From assembly GCF_900115065.1 (NCBI RefSeq), contig NZ_FOVE01000001.1:62001-126000 (forward strand): a DNA stretch of 64,000 nt. Direction: 5' to 3'. Below, in pieces: positions 57,048-64,000 of the stretch; the stretch's first letter is position 1; every line of letters begins with the position of its first letter. A program made the translations under genes and the position numbers. The DNA is from Formivibrio citricus (GTDB lineage Bacteria > Pseudomonadota > Gammaproteobacteria > Burkholderiales > Chitinibacteraceae). The notes beneath the pieces were generated by a model. That model did not search any database. It was not told the origin of the DNA and saw only the letters and a program-made list of their open reading frames with translations.

Positions 57048-58382
57048 GTGTCCGATTTCAGTTTCAGTGAATTGCAATTGCGCGATTTGTCCGCGCAGAT
57101 CCTTGAAGAAGCCGCTAGGCAAGGCGCCACCGCCTGCGAGACCGAAATTTCCGAAAGCGTGGGCAAGAACGTTTCGGTGCGTCTGGGCGAAATCGAAACC
57201 ATCGAATACAACCACGACAAGGGTATCGGCGTTACCGTTTACCTCGGCGGGCGCAAGGGTCACGCCAGCACCTCGGATTTTTCCGCTGTCGCCTTGCGCG
57301 ACACCGTACAGGCTGCGCTCGCAATTGCTCGGCATACCGCCGAAGACCCATGTGCCGGTCTGCCCGAGAAAAACCTGCTGGCGACCGGTAGCGAGCGCGA
57401 TCTCGATCTCTACCATCCCTGCGACTTGTCCGTCGAGGCCATGATCGACGTGGCGCGCGAATGCGAACAAGCCGGGCGGGCTGTCGATGCTCGCATCGAC
57501 AATTCCGAAGGCGCATCGGTATATCTGGGCTCCAGCCGTTTTGCCTTTGCCAACTCGCTCGGGTTCGTCGGCAGTGCCACGCAAAGCCGCCACAGCCTGT
57601 CGGCCACACTGATCGCCGAAGACGAATCCGGCATGCAGCGCGATTACTGGTACGACTCGGCACGCAACTGGGGCGACATGCAATCGGCCGCCGAGGTCGG
57701 GCGCATCGCTGGCGAGCGCACCGTGCGCCGCCTGGGGGCGCGCCGCATCAAGACCGGCGAATACCCGGTTCTGTTCGAAGCCCCGATGGCCGGCAGCCTG
57801 ATCGGCAACTTCATCTCTGCCGTGAGCGGCGGCAGCCTGTACCGCAAGGCAAGCTTCCTGCTCGATAGCCTCGGCCAGCCGGTACTCGCGCCGTGCGTGT
57901 CGATTCATGAAGACCCGTTCCTGCCGCGCGGGCTGGCCAGCAGCATGTTCGATGCCGAAGGAGTAACGACCCGGGCGCGTTCCGTGGTCGAAGCCGGCGT
58001 GCTGCAGGGTTATTTCCTCTCCAGTTACAGCGCGCGCAAGCTCGGCATGCAAACCACCGGCAATGCCGGCGGCGCGCACAACCTGCTGGTTCCGCCCACT
58101 GCTACCTTTGGCGATTTGTTGGCGCAACTGGGAACCGGGTTGCTGGTCACCGAACTGCTCGGCCACGGCGTGAATCAGGTCACAGGCGATTACTCGCGCG
58201 GTGCAGCCGGGTTCTGGGTGGAAAACGGCGTGATCCAGCATGCCGTGGAAGAAATCACCATTGCCGGCAATCTCAAGGACATGTTCCTCGGCATCGTCGG
58301 CGTGGGCGACGATGCGCGCAAATCGTCCAGCCGGCGCGTCGGCTCGATCCTTATCGACCGCATGAAGGTGGCGAGCGCGTGA
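57048..58382 (+). CDS. pmbA: metalloprotease subunit PmbA/TldE
   Basis: A 444-residue subunit of the TldD/TldE (PmbA) protease, which matures peptides such as microcins and degrades CcdA. The N-terminal domain has VGKNVSVRLGEIETIEYNHDKGIGVTV. The C-terminal beta-barrel domain has HEDPFLPRGLASSMFDAEGV, GVLQGYFLSSYSARKLG, NAGGAHNLLV and GHGVNQVTGDYSRGAAGFW. PmbA lacks the zinc HExxxH of TldD, as here. The start is taken as GTG at 57048 (VSDFSFSELQ) by comparison with family length (~450). It overlaps the next gene by 4 bases. Confidence 0.93.
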   Translation: MSDFSFSELQLRDLSAQILEEAARQGATACETEISESVGKNVSVRLGEIETIEYNHDKGIGVTVYLGGRKGHASTSDFSAVALRDTVQAALAIARHTAEDPCAGLPEKNLLATGSERDLDLYHPCDLSVEAMIDVARECEQAGRAVDARIDNSEGASVYLGSSRFAFANSLGFVGSATQSRHSLSATLIAEDESGMQRDYWYDSARNWGDMQSAAEVGRIAGERTVRRLGARRIKTGEYPVLFEAPMAGSLIGNFISAVSGGSLYRKASFLLDSLGQPVLAPCVSIHEDPFLPRGLASSMFDAEGVTTRARSVVEAGVLQGYFLSSYSARKLGMQTTGNAGGAHNLLVPPTATFGDLLAQLGTGLLVTELLGHGVNQVTGDYSRGAAGFWVENGVIQHAVEEITIAGNLKDMFLGIVGVGDDARKSSSRRVGSILIDRMKVASA

Positions 58383-58996
58383 AGCCGGCCTACTGGGAGC
58401 AAGCCTGCGCCGAACTGGCCGGAGCCGATCCGGTGATGGCTGAACTGATCGGTCGCTATCCCGGCATGAGCCTTGTCAGCAAGGGCGATGCGTTTCATAC
58501 GCTGGCGCGCTCCGTGGTCGGCCAGCAAATCTCGGTCAAGGCCGCCGATTCGGTCTGGAATCGCCTGGAAGCCGCGCTCGGCGGTATCGAAAGCGGCAAG
58601 GTGCTGGCAACGGGCGTGGACGAGCTGCGCGGCTGCGGACTGTCGGCACGCAAGGTTGAATACCTGAGCGATCTGGCGGCCCATCATCAGTCCGGCCGCC
58701 TCGATCCCGCACAATGGCGCGAGTGGGACGACGAAGCCATCATCAAGGAGCTGACCTCGATTCGCGGCATCGGCCGCTGGACCGCGGAAATGTTCCTGAT
58801 CTTCCACCTCATGCGCCCCGATGTGCTGCCGCTTGACGACATCGGCCTGTTGCGCGCGATTGCCGACCACTATCATGACGGAGAACGCCGCCCGCGCAAG
58901 CAGGTCCAGCAACAGGGCGAACTCTGGCGCCCGTGGCGCAGTGTGGCTACCTGGTACCTGTGGCGTAGCCTTGATCCCGTGCCTGTCGAGTACTGA
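58379..58996 (+). CDS. DNA-3-methyladenine glycosylase (AlkA-like, HhH-GPD)
   Basis: A 205-residue base-excision repair enzyme. The helix-hairpin-helix is LTSIRGIGRWTAEMFL (about 122-137). The catalytic Asp follows in VLPLDDIGLLRA, and HTLARSVVGQQISVKAADSVW is the conserved N-terminal block. It lacks the N-terminal TBP-like domain of E. coli AlkA, giving the short form. It removes alkylated purines. It starts with GTG, overlapping the pmbA stop, so it is probably translationally coupled, and speD follows after 6 bases. Confidence 0.9.
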   Translation: MKPAYWEQACAELAGADPVMAELIGRYPGMSLVSKGDAFHTLARSVVGQQISVKAADSVWNRLEAALGGIESGKVLATGVDELRGCGLSARKVEYLSDLAAHHQSGRLDPAQWREWDDEAIIKELTSIRGIGRWTAEMFLIFHLMRPDVLPLDDIGLLRAIADHYHDGERRPRKQVQQQGELWRPWRSVATWYLWRSLDPVPVEY

Positions 58997-59002
58997 AAAA
59001 TC

Positions 59003-59386
59003 ATGAGCACTGACATTCCTTCCTCCGGCGTACCCGGTCTGCACCTGATGGGCGACCTGCACGGTTGCGCCTGCCCGGTTGCAACGCTGTGTGATCGCGA
59101 TGGCCTGCTGCAAGCCTGCACGAGACTGGTGGAAGAGGCCGGGCTGACCGTGGTGGGCAACTGCTTCCACCAGTTCGGCGAAGGCGGTGGCGTGACCGGC
59201 GTGGTCGTGCTCGCCGAATCTCATCTTTCAGTGCATACCTGGCCGGAAAGCGGCTTCGTAACGCTGGATGTCTACGTCTGCAACTATTCCGGCGACAACC
59301 GCGCCAAGGCGGAAAAACTTTTTGCCGGATTGGCGGCCTTGTTTGATGCGGCCACCAGCAATGTGCGCCGGGTGGAGCGCGGATAA
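59003..59386 (+). CDS. speD: S-adenosylmethionine decarboxylase proenzyme (class 1B)
   Basis: A 127-residue pyruvoyl enzyme that makes decarboxylated SAM for spermidine synthesis. Self-cleavage occurs between Glu72 and Ser73 in LAESHLSVHTWPE. His78 and Cys93 (LDVYVCNYS) are the other processing and catalytic residues. The length fits the small prokaryotic class. It is the last gene of the pmbA-glycosylase-speD run. speE is not adjacent. Element B3 starts on the base after the stop codon. Confidence 0.95.
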   Translation: MSTDIPSSGVPGLHLMGDLHGCACPVATLCDRDGLLQACTRLVEEAGLTVVGNCFHQFGEGGGVTGVVVLAESHLSVHTWPESGFVTLDVYVCNYSGDNRAKAEKLFAGLAALFDAATSNVRRVERG

Positions 59387-59527
59387 GGAATCGCTGAACA
59401 ATTGCTGCGAAGGCGCATGGTGGCGTCGCGCGGTGCTCGAAATCCTCATGTATCCCCACATACACTGCGGTTTCTGCGCTCCGGGCTCCTTGCTCTGCGC
59501 CTTCTCGCTGACTTGTTCAGCGATTCC
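59387..59527 (+). repeat. element B, copy 3 (3' of speD)
   Basis: The core is GAAATCCTC, hairpin TGTAT-CCCCAC-ATACA, then CTGCGGTTTC. The outer 15-bp inverted repeat GGAATCGCTGAACAA / TTGTTCAGCGATTCC is perfect, and inner arms GCGAAGGCGCA / TGCGCCTTCTCGC also pair. The outer stem is unrelated in sequence to copies 1 and 2. It abuts the speD stop. Confidence 0.88.
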
Positions 59528-59547
59528 TTGGTAAACGCGTGCTGGGG

Positions 59548-59577
59548 TTGGACGGGTAGGGCGAAACGCGCTATGAT
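59548..59577 (+). promoter_or_regulatory. possible promoter of tRNA-Arg
   Basis: TTGGAC (59548-59553), an 18-base spacer and TATGAT (59572-59577) lie 12 bases before the mature tRNA. The boxes are good but the spacing is one base over the optimum. Confidence 0.5.
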
Positions 59578-59589
59578 TCGCCCCTCTTA

Positions 59590-59666
59590 GCGCCTATAGC
59601 TCAGTTGGATAGAGTGTCAGTTTCCGAAGCTGAAGGTCGCAGGTTCGATTCCTGCTGGGCGCGCCA
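59590..59666 (+). tRNA. tRNA-Arg(CCG)
   Basis: A 77-nt cloverleaf with acceptor GCGCCTA/TGGGCGC, D-loop AGCTCAGTTGGATAGAG, anticodon stem TCAGT/GCTGA enclosing TTCCGAA (anticodon CCG), and T-arm AGGTTCGATTCCT. CCA is encoded. Confidence 0.97.
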
Positions 59667-59672
59667 AAATTC

Positions 59673-59703
59673 AAGGGCCTGCAAATGCAGGCCCTTTGTT
59701 TTT
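59673..59703 (+). terminator. tRNA-Arg terminator
   Basis: The stem AAGGGCCTGC / GCAGGCCCTT has a 4-base loop and is followed by TGTTTTT, seven bases after the tRNA. Confidence 0.9.
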
Positions 59704-59780
59704 GTTGCTATTTTTGCCTGTGCCGAAATCTCTGGATATGACCGCTGGTTTATCGGGGGGGGCAATGCCAGTAACAGAGC

Positions 59781-59947
59781 CTAGTAGTCAGTCACACAGA
59801 TTCTGCTATGTTCGTCACGCCCTGCATCCCCATGCGCTTTGTCGCTCATCCTCGCCATAGCCCTGCTATGGCTGCGGTTCACTTCGTGCGCATGGGGCGC
59901 AGATGCGCGCCTCGGCATCCACGCGAACCTGAGTGACTGACTACTAG
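59781..59947. repeat. element A, copy 2 (167 bp)
   Basis: Same length and orientation as 2169-2335, with 7 differences. The ends CTAGTAGTCAGTCA...TGACTGACTACTAG are perfect inverted repeats, and the inner hairpin CCATAG/CTATGG is perfect where copy 1 has a wobble pair. Its last bases supply the TAG stop of the response-regulator gene on the minus strand. Confidence 0.88.
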
Positions 59948-60630
59948 CTTGGCACGATGTCAATGTCGGCACCAAAAATGTAGCCACGGTTACGTGCCGT
60001 CAGAATGGGAAGTTCCACATTCGCTGCGTCAAATACGGATTTGCGTAGCTGATGAATCTGAGTGTCGAGGCGACGCTGGTCGTAAGTCAGGAAATCTTCC
60101 CCCAAAGCTTCCACGATCTGCCGTCGTTTGACGGGGTCGCCCCTGCCTCTGGCTATCGAATTCAGAACAATGGCGCCTTGTGCCGTCAGCCGGACGGGTG
60201 GCCTGCCTGGGGGGGTAATCAGGCACAGTCTGGCATCCAGTTGCCAGCGCAAGCTGACTCCGCCGGTTTCGATTCGGCGAGAGAGCGCGCAGACAGTGGC
60301 GGAGAGTTCCAATAGATCGAATGGCTTGCTGAGGTAATGGTCTGCGCCGAGGGTAAACCCGCGTACTTTGTCGCTAATCGAGCTTCGCGCAGAAATAACC
60401 ACTATCCCCAACCGTTTTCCGCTTTGGCGTAACCAATCGATCAGTTCGATTCCGTCTCCATCAGGCAATCCGATGTCCACAAGGGCAATCAGGTGATCTG
60501 CCGGTGAAAATACATCACGAAAATCCTTGATGCTGCCAACGCTGTCCACGATGTGACCGAGCTCGGTCAGATATGACGCCAACTCTTTTTGGAGCGTGAT
60601 TTCGTCTTCAAGTAAGATAATGCGAGCCAT
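59944..60630 (-). CDS. OmpR/PhoB-family response regulator
   Basis: A 228-residue transcription regulator. The receiver (1-115) has acidic pocket LLEDE, phospho-acceptor Asp52 in ALVDIGLPDGDG and LSKPFD. The C-terminal winged helix (about 130-225) has LTAQGAIVLNSIA, VKRRQIVEALGEDFLTYDQRRLDTQIHQLRKSV and the wing LTARNRGYIFG. It is divergent from, and surely partnered with, the histidine kinase at 60728 (97-base gap). Its stop codon lies in the terminal repeat of element A2, so the last residues (DIDIVPS) may have been altered by that insertion. Confidence 0.93.
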   Translation of the reverse strand: MARIILLEDEITLQKELASYLTELGHIVDSVGSIKDFRDVFSPADHLIALVDIGLPDGDGIELIDWLRQSGKRLGIVVISARSSISDKVRGFTLGADHYLSKPFDLLELSATVCALSRRIETGGVSLRWQLDARLCLITPPGRPPVRLTAQGAIVLNSIARGRGDPVKRRQIVEALGEDFLTYDQRRLDTQIHQLRKSVFDAANVELPILTARNRGYIFGADIDIVPS

Positions 60631-60727
60631 AAATGAAAGTATAGCTTTGTGGTTTGTGTTGAATCTAAAGAAATCTAAGGAGTGAGGGCGTGAGCGATCT
60701 GGGCAACGAATCACTTGAAGGTCTGGA

Positions 60728-62713
60728 ATGGCAATTCGTTTGCTGAGTTTCTTGCTGTGTTTTCTGTGTTCGCTTCCGGCATGTTCGCAACTGCCGCTGG
60801 TGCTGGATTCCGGCATGCAGCATGTCGAACTGTCGCCCTATGCAAGTCTTTTGCGTGACGCCAGTGGAACCATGACGATCGATGATGTGGTAGCGGCACG
60901 CGCAGAGGTTCCGCTGCAAAAAACATTCAATGCCGGTTTCACAAAGGATGCGTTATGGGTACGTATCGAAATCACGGGAAATGAAGGACATCCTCATGAT
61001 TGGATACTGGAAGTCAATAATGCGGTCATGGATGACGTCAGGCTTTACGGTAAAAACAAGGCTGAAGGATGGAAAGAGTGGGTTTCCGGGGAGGACATTC
61101 CCAGAAGTCGGTGGCCCGTGCAATACCGCAACCCTGCGTTTCGGATCAATTTGAAGGAGCCTGGGCCTCATACGTTCTGGCTTCGTATCGCCTCACGGAA
61201 TTCAATTTCAGCCCAATTGTCACTTTGGGCGCCCGATGTATTCAGCAACAGGGCGCGTGATGAATATCTGGCGTACGGGTTATTGTTTGGCACGTATGCC
61301 ATGATAATTGTTTTTTACCTGTTCTTCTGGATTAGCACTGGAGAAATAGTCAGCGGCTGGTACACGATTTACGTGGCGAACAGTCTTTTCCAAATGCTGA
61401 TTTCATTTGGATTTCTTCAGGAGCATACCGGTTTGCCGGGGCGGATAACCGATCATGTATTGGCCTTCTTGATCTGTAGTTCGATCTGGATTGGCGCCCG
61501 GCTGTCTGCCGGTGTTCTGGAGCTGCCTCGGGTAATGCCACGGCTCAATCGTTATCTGGTCGGCGCGGCAACCGCGGGTTTCTTTGTGACGATATCGCTC
61601 GTTGCCGTAAAGGGGTATGCAGCTGGCGTTGGGCTCGCGCAAATAATTGCGGCCACGGAGGTTTTGTTCATAATCGGAATATCGACCTATCTGTGGTATC
61701 GAGGGCACCGCCCGGCCGGGCTCTATCTTCTGGCTTTCGGCTTGTTCTGTGCAGGTATTCTCGTACGGGTCATGCGGAACTTTACGCTCCTGCCCCCGAA
61801 TTTTGCGACGGATAACGGGTTCCAGATTGGCGCCGTTTTGCACATGCTCGTCATGAGCATGGTTATCATGGATCGTTATAACGCCATGAAGGCTGCAGCC
61901 GGAAGAGCTCAAGCAGAAGCCCTGCGCGTGAAGGCTGAGCGAGAGGCGTATCTCAATGTGGAAATCAAAAAACGCACGGCGTCTCTTACTCAGGAAATTA
62001 CGCGGCGCGAGTCGATGGAAATTGAGTTGCGCCAATCGCTCGACGTGGAAAAACAGGCCCGTCAGGAGCAGTTGGATTTTGTTGCGATGGTTTCGCACGA
62101 ATTCAGAACGCCGCTGGCCATTATTGACACATGTGCCCAGCGCATACTTGGCACGGTTCCTTCTGCAATAACGCAAGAGCGTTGCAGTCACATCCGCGAA
62201 GCCTCCTATCGCATGACACGGCTCATGGACGAGTTTCTTTCCCTCGATCGCATCAATGGTGATTTACGAGCCTTCTCGCCCCGTGAGGAGGAAATTGAGG
62301 CGATAGTTCAAAAGGCTGTGAGTGAATGGCACCCCGGGAGTATTGAGGTGACATATGTCGAGCGGCCACAGTCCGTGCTTTGCGATACCGCACTGTTGCA
62401 CGTTGCCTTGCGTAACCTGTTGGCGAACGCAATCAGGCATTCGCCGCAGGATAGCTCCGTGCATCTTCGAATTTCGGTGCATGAAGAGCGGGCGGTCAAG
62501 TTTGAAATCCTGAATTCGGGGCAGGAAATTCCGGCCGACGAAATTCCCAAGCTTTTCCAGAAATATTTCCGTGGCCGCGGCGCGCAGGGAAGTCCCGGTA
62601 GCGGGCTTGGCCTCTATTTGGTGGAGCGGGTAGCCAAACTGCACAATGGCTCCGTCAGTGTTCTTTCCAGTCAGGAAGGAAGTTGTTTCTCCCTGATAAT
62701 TGGCGAAGCGTGA
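60728..62713 (+). CDS. sensor histidine kinase (7TMR-DISM type)
   Basis: 661 residues. A signal-like N-terminus leads to a periplasmic 7TMR-DISMED2 domain (about 30-165: NAGFTKDALWVRIEI, WILEVNNAVMDDVRLYG, HTFWLRIASRNSIS). Seven helices follow (about 180-385), then a coiled coil, HisKA with MVSHEFRTPLA, and HATPase_c with NLLANAIRHS and GSGLGLYLV. The DISMED2 domain usually binds carbohydrate-like ligands (family knowledge); the signal here is unknown. It is divergent from the OmpR-type regulator and convergent with an RND outer-membrane channel gene. Confidence 0.93.
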   Translation: MAIRLLSFLLCFLCSLPACSQLPLVLDSGMQHVELSPYASLLRDASGTMTIDDVVAARAEVPLQKTFNAGFTKDALWVRIEITGNEGHPHDWILEVNNAVMDDVRLYGKNKAEGWKEWVSGEDIPRSRWPVQYRNPAFRINLKEPGPHTFWLRIASRNSISAQLSLWAPDVFSNRARDEYLAYGLLFGTYAMIIVFYLFFWISTGEIVSGWYTIYVANSLFQMLISFGFLQEHTGLPGRITDHVLAFLICSSIWIGARLSAGVLELPRVMPRLNRYLVGAATAGFFVTISLVAVKGYAAGVGLAQIIAATEVLFIIGISTYLWYRGHRPAGLYLLAFGLFCAGILVRVMRNFTLLPPNFATDNGFQIGAVLHMLVMSMVIMDRYNAMKAAAGRAQAEALRVKAEREAYLNVEIKKRTASLTQEITRRESMEIELRQSLDVEKQARQEQLDFVAMVSHEFRTPLAIIDTCAQRILGTVPSAITQERCSHIREASYRMTRLMDEFLSLDRINGDLRAFSPREEEIEAIVQKAVSEWHPGSIEVTYVERPQSVLCDTALLHVALRNLLANAIRHSPQDSSVHLRISVHEERAVKFEILNSGQEIPADEIPKLFQKYFRGRGAQGSPGSGLGLYLVERVAKLHNGSVSVLSSQEGSCFSLIIGEA

Positions 62714-62830
62714 GGACTGCCGGGATTTTCCATCAGACATGTCAAACCGTTCATGGCGAATGGAAAACCTCGGGCAAAGTCTATGCACTGACCGTTTTTT
62801 TACCAGCCTGCCAGCGCAATGCTGGCGAAA

Positions 62831-64000
62831 TCAGGGCCGCTTGGCATCCTCCTGCCAACCGCCCCCCAAGGCGAGATAAAGGCGGATCAAGGCTTTGCGC
62901 CTGTCTAGCAGACTTTGTGCTTCGTCCGTCTCTGCCGACAGTAGCTGGCGCTGGGCGTCGAGCACTTCGAGAAAGCTGGTCGTTCCGGCCTGGAAACGCA
63001 TCTCCGCCAAGCGCATGGCCTCGCGCGAAGACACTACGCGCCGAGCCTGGATTTCCATGACCTCGGCCGTGGTATCGAAAGCGGTCAGCGCGTTGGCCAC
63101 CTCGCCCAGCGCGCCGAGAATGGTCTTGCGATAGATCACCACGGCCTGTTCGAGGCGGGCCAGTGCAGCTTCCTGGTTGAAGTAAATGCGTCCGCCGGCA
63201 AAGAGCGGTTGCAACAGGTTCGGGCCTACCGAGGCCACGCCCGGTGCCTTCCCGTTAAGAACATCGCTCAGGCTGGTACTGACACCGCCAAAAAGGGCCG
63301 TCAACGACAAGTTGGGGAAGAACAGTGCGCGCGCCTCGCCAACCCGTGCATTGGCCGCAATCAGCCCGGCCTCTGCTTGACGGATGTCAGGTCGCCGTTC
63401 AAGTAGCGCAGAAGGCAGACCGGGTGGCACGAGATCGGGAATTTCCAGGTCGGCGGGCGCAGCAAAGGTCATGGTGCCTGGCGCTCGGCCAAGCAGGACG
63501 GATAGCGCGTTTTCAGTTTCGGCGATTTGCTGGCGCAAAACCGGTATGCGGGCTTCAGTCGCGCCCAGGGCGCTTTTTTGCTGATGCTCCTCCGCCGCCG
63601 ACGAGATGCCTGCCCTGATCTGTTGCTGAACCAGACGCAGCACATGGCGCTGGTTGTCGGCCGAGCGCTGTGTAACGGCAAGCGTTCGGCGCAAGGCAGC
63701 CAATTGGTAATAGTAATCGGCAACGCTGCCGATCAGCGAGGTGTTCAGGCCATGCCGTGCTTCCTTGCTGGCCAGCAGATCGGCTCGCCCGGCCTCGCTG
63801 GCTCGACGGTAACGCCCCCAGAGATCGACTTCCCAAGAGATGCCGACACCGCCCAGAAAGGTTGAGGTGAACCGGTCGCCCGGCGCGCGCTCCGTTGCCG
63901 AAGTGCTCAGCGACGCTTGAGCCTGGGGAAAGAGCGGTGCGCGGGCGACTCCGGCCAGTGCTTCGGCCTCGCGCACCCGCGCAGCACCCAGCAGGGCGTC
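62831..64000 (-). CDS. RND efflux outer-membrane factor (NodT/OprM family), 5' end outside the window
   Basis: 390 visible residues of a TolC-like outer-membrane channel. The frame runs off the right edge (DALLGAARVREAEALAG...), so the signal peptide and lipobox are missing. Characteristic blocks are WEVDLWGRYRRASEAG, ERRPDIRQAEAGLIAANARVGEARALFFPNLSL, LLQPLFAGGRI and MRFQAGTTSFLEVLDAQRQLLSAE. These are the two OEP repeats that form the trimeric beta-barrel and alpha tunnel. It normally works with an RND pump and an adaptor protein, which should lie just outside. The neighbouring two-component pair may regulate it (inference). Confidence 0.93.
   Translation of the reverse strand, partial: DALLGAARVREAEALAGVARAPLFPQAQASLSTSATERAPGDRFTSTFLGGVGISWEVDLWGRYRRASEAGRADLLASKEARHGLNTSLIGSVADYYYQLAALRRTLAVTQRSADNQRHVLRLVQQQIRAGISSAAEEHQQKSALGATEARIPVLRQQIAETENALSVLLGRAPGTMTFAAPADLEIPDLVPPGLPSALLERRPDIRQAEAGLIAANARVGEARALFFPNLSLTALFGGVSTSLSDVLNGKAPGVASVGPNLLQPLFAGGRIYFNQEAALARLEQAVVIYRKTILGALGEVANALTAFDTTAEVMEIQARRVVSSREAMRLAEMRFQAGTTSFLEVLDAQRQLLSAETDEAQSLLDRRKALIRLYLALGGGWQEDAKRP

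Overview
The window looks like a betaproteobacterial chromosome segment, probably near Rhodocyclales/Nitrosomonadales. The evidence is high-GC core genes, the lon–hupB–tRNA-Val–tRNA-Asp order, the divergent rne/rluC and yjgA/pmbA pairs, odhA-odhB-lpd next to sucCD, RecBC, DUF1631 and many GGDEF/HDOD/HD-GYP proteins. No species is claimed. There is no rRNA operon, no CRISPR array, no full IS and no prophage.

Layout: (1) 1-720, the lon 3' end, hupB and two tRNA genes. (2) 0.9-5.1 kb, a secreted alpha/beta hydrolase, half of a polar amino-acid ABC importer and an HDOD protein. (3) 5.2-12.4 kb, rne, and diverging from it rluC, a HAD phosphatase, sppA, a MotD-like protein and a DUF3147 protein. 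(4) 12.5-19.0 kb, guaB, an MFS carrier, DUF190/crcB/DJ-1, a membrane protein and an E. coli-type lysA. (5) 19.1-23.3 kb, an envelope-sensing operon (FecR, OmpA lipoprotein, CHASE2/HD-GYP, unknown) and mscL. (6) 23.5-33.1 kb, recC and recB separated by a PIN toxin-antitoxin pair and an AT-rich TPR gene, with no recD. (7) 33.3-39.8 kb, a cyclic-di-GMP/phosphorelay cluster containing one diguanylate cyclase gene split by an amber codon. (8) 40.0-50.3 kb, the TCA block odhA-odhB-[MORN gene]-lpd-sucC-sucD. (9) 50.6-59.4 kb, hisN, a membrane-anchored metzincin-like protein, a GntR regulator with two winged-helix segments, DUF1631, an esterase, yjgA/pmbA, a DNA glycosylase and speD. (10) 59.6-64.0 kb, tRNA-Arg, a divergent two-component pair and a truncated RND outer-membrane channel.

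The least ordinary content is intergenic. Two copies of a 167-bp element with CTAG-ended terminal inverted repeats lie 57 kb apart. Four copies of a roughly 145-bp nested hairpin share a core but have different, internally compensated stems. Two of them abut the stop codons of speD and recC. CCCTCCCC-type palindromes pack the TCA block and place the AT-rich MORN gene between 46-bp direct repeats, so it looks like an excisable cassette. Functionally, the TCA block makes succinyl-CoA and succinate from 2-oxoglutarate. RecBC, RNase E, RluC and SppA are housekeeping. The signalling genes suggest a surface-adapting, flagellated, c-di-GMP-rich lifestyle (inference).
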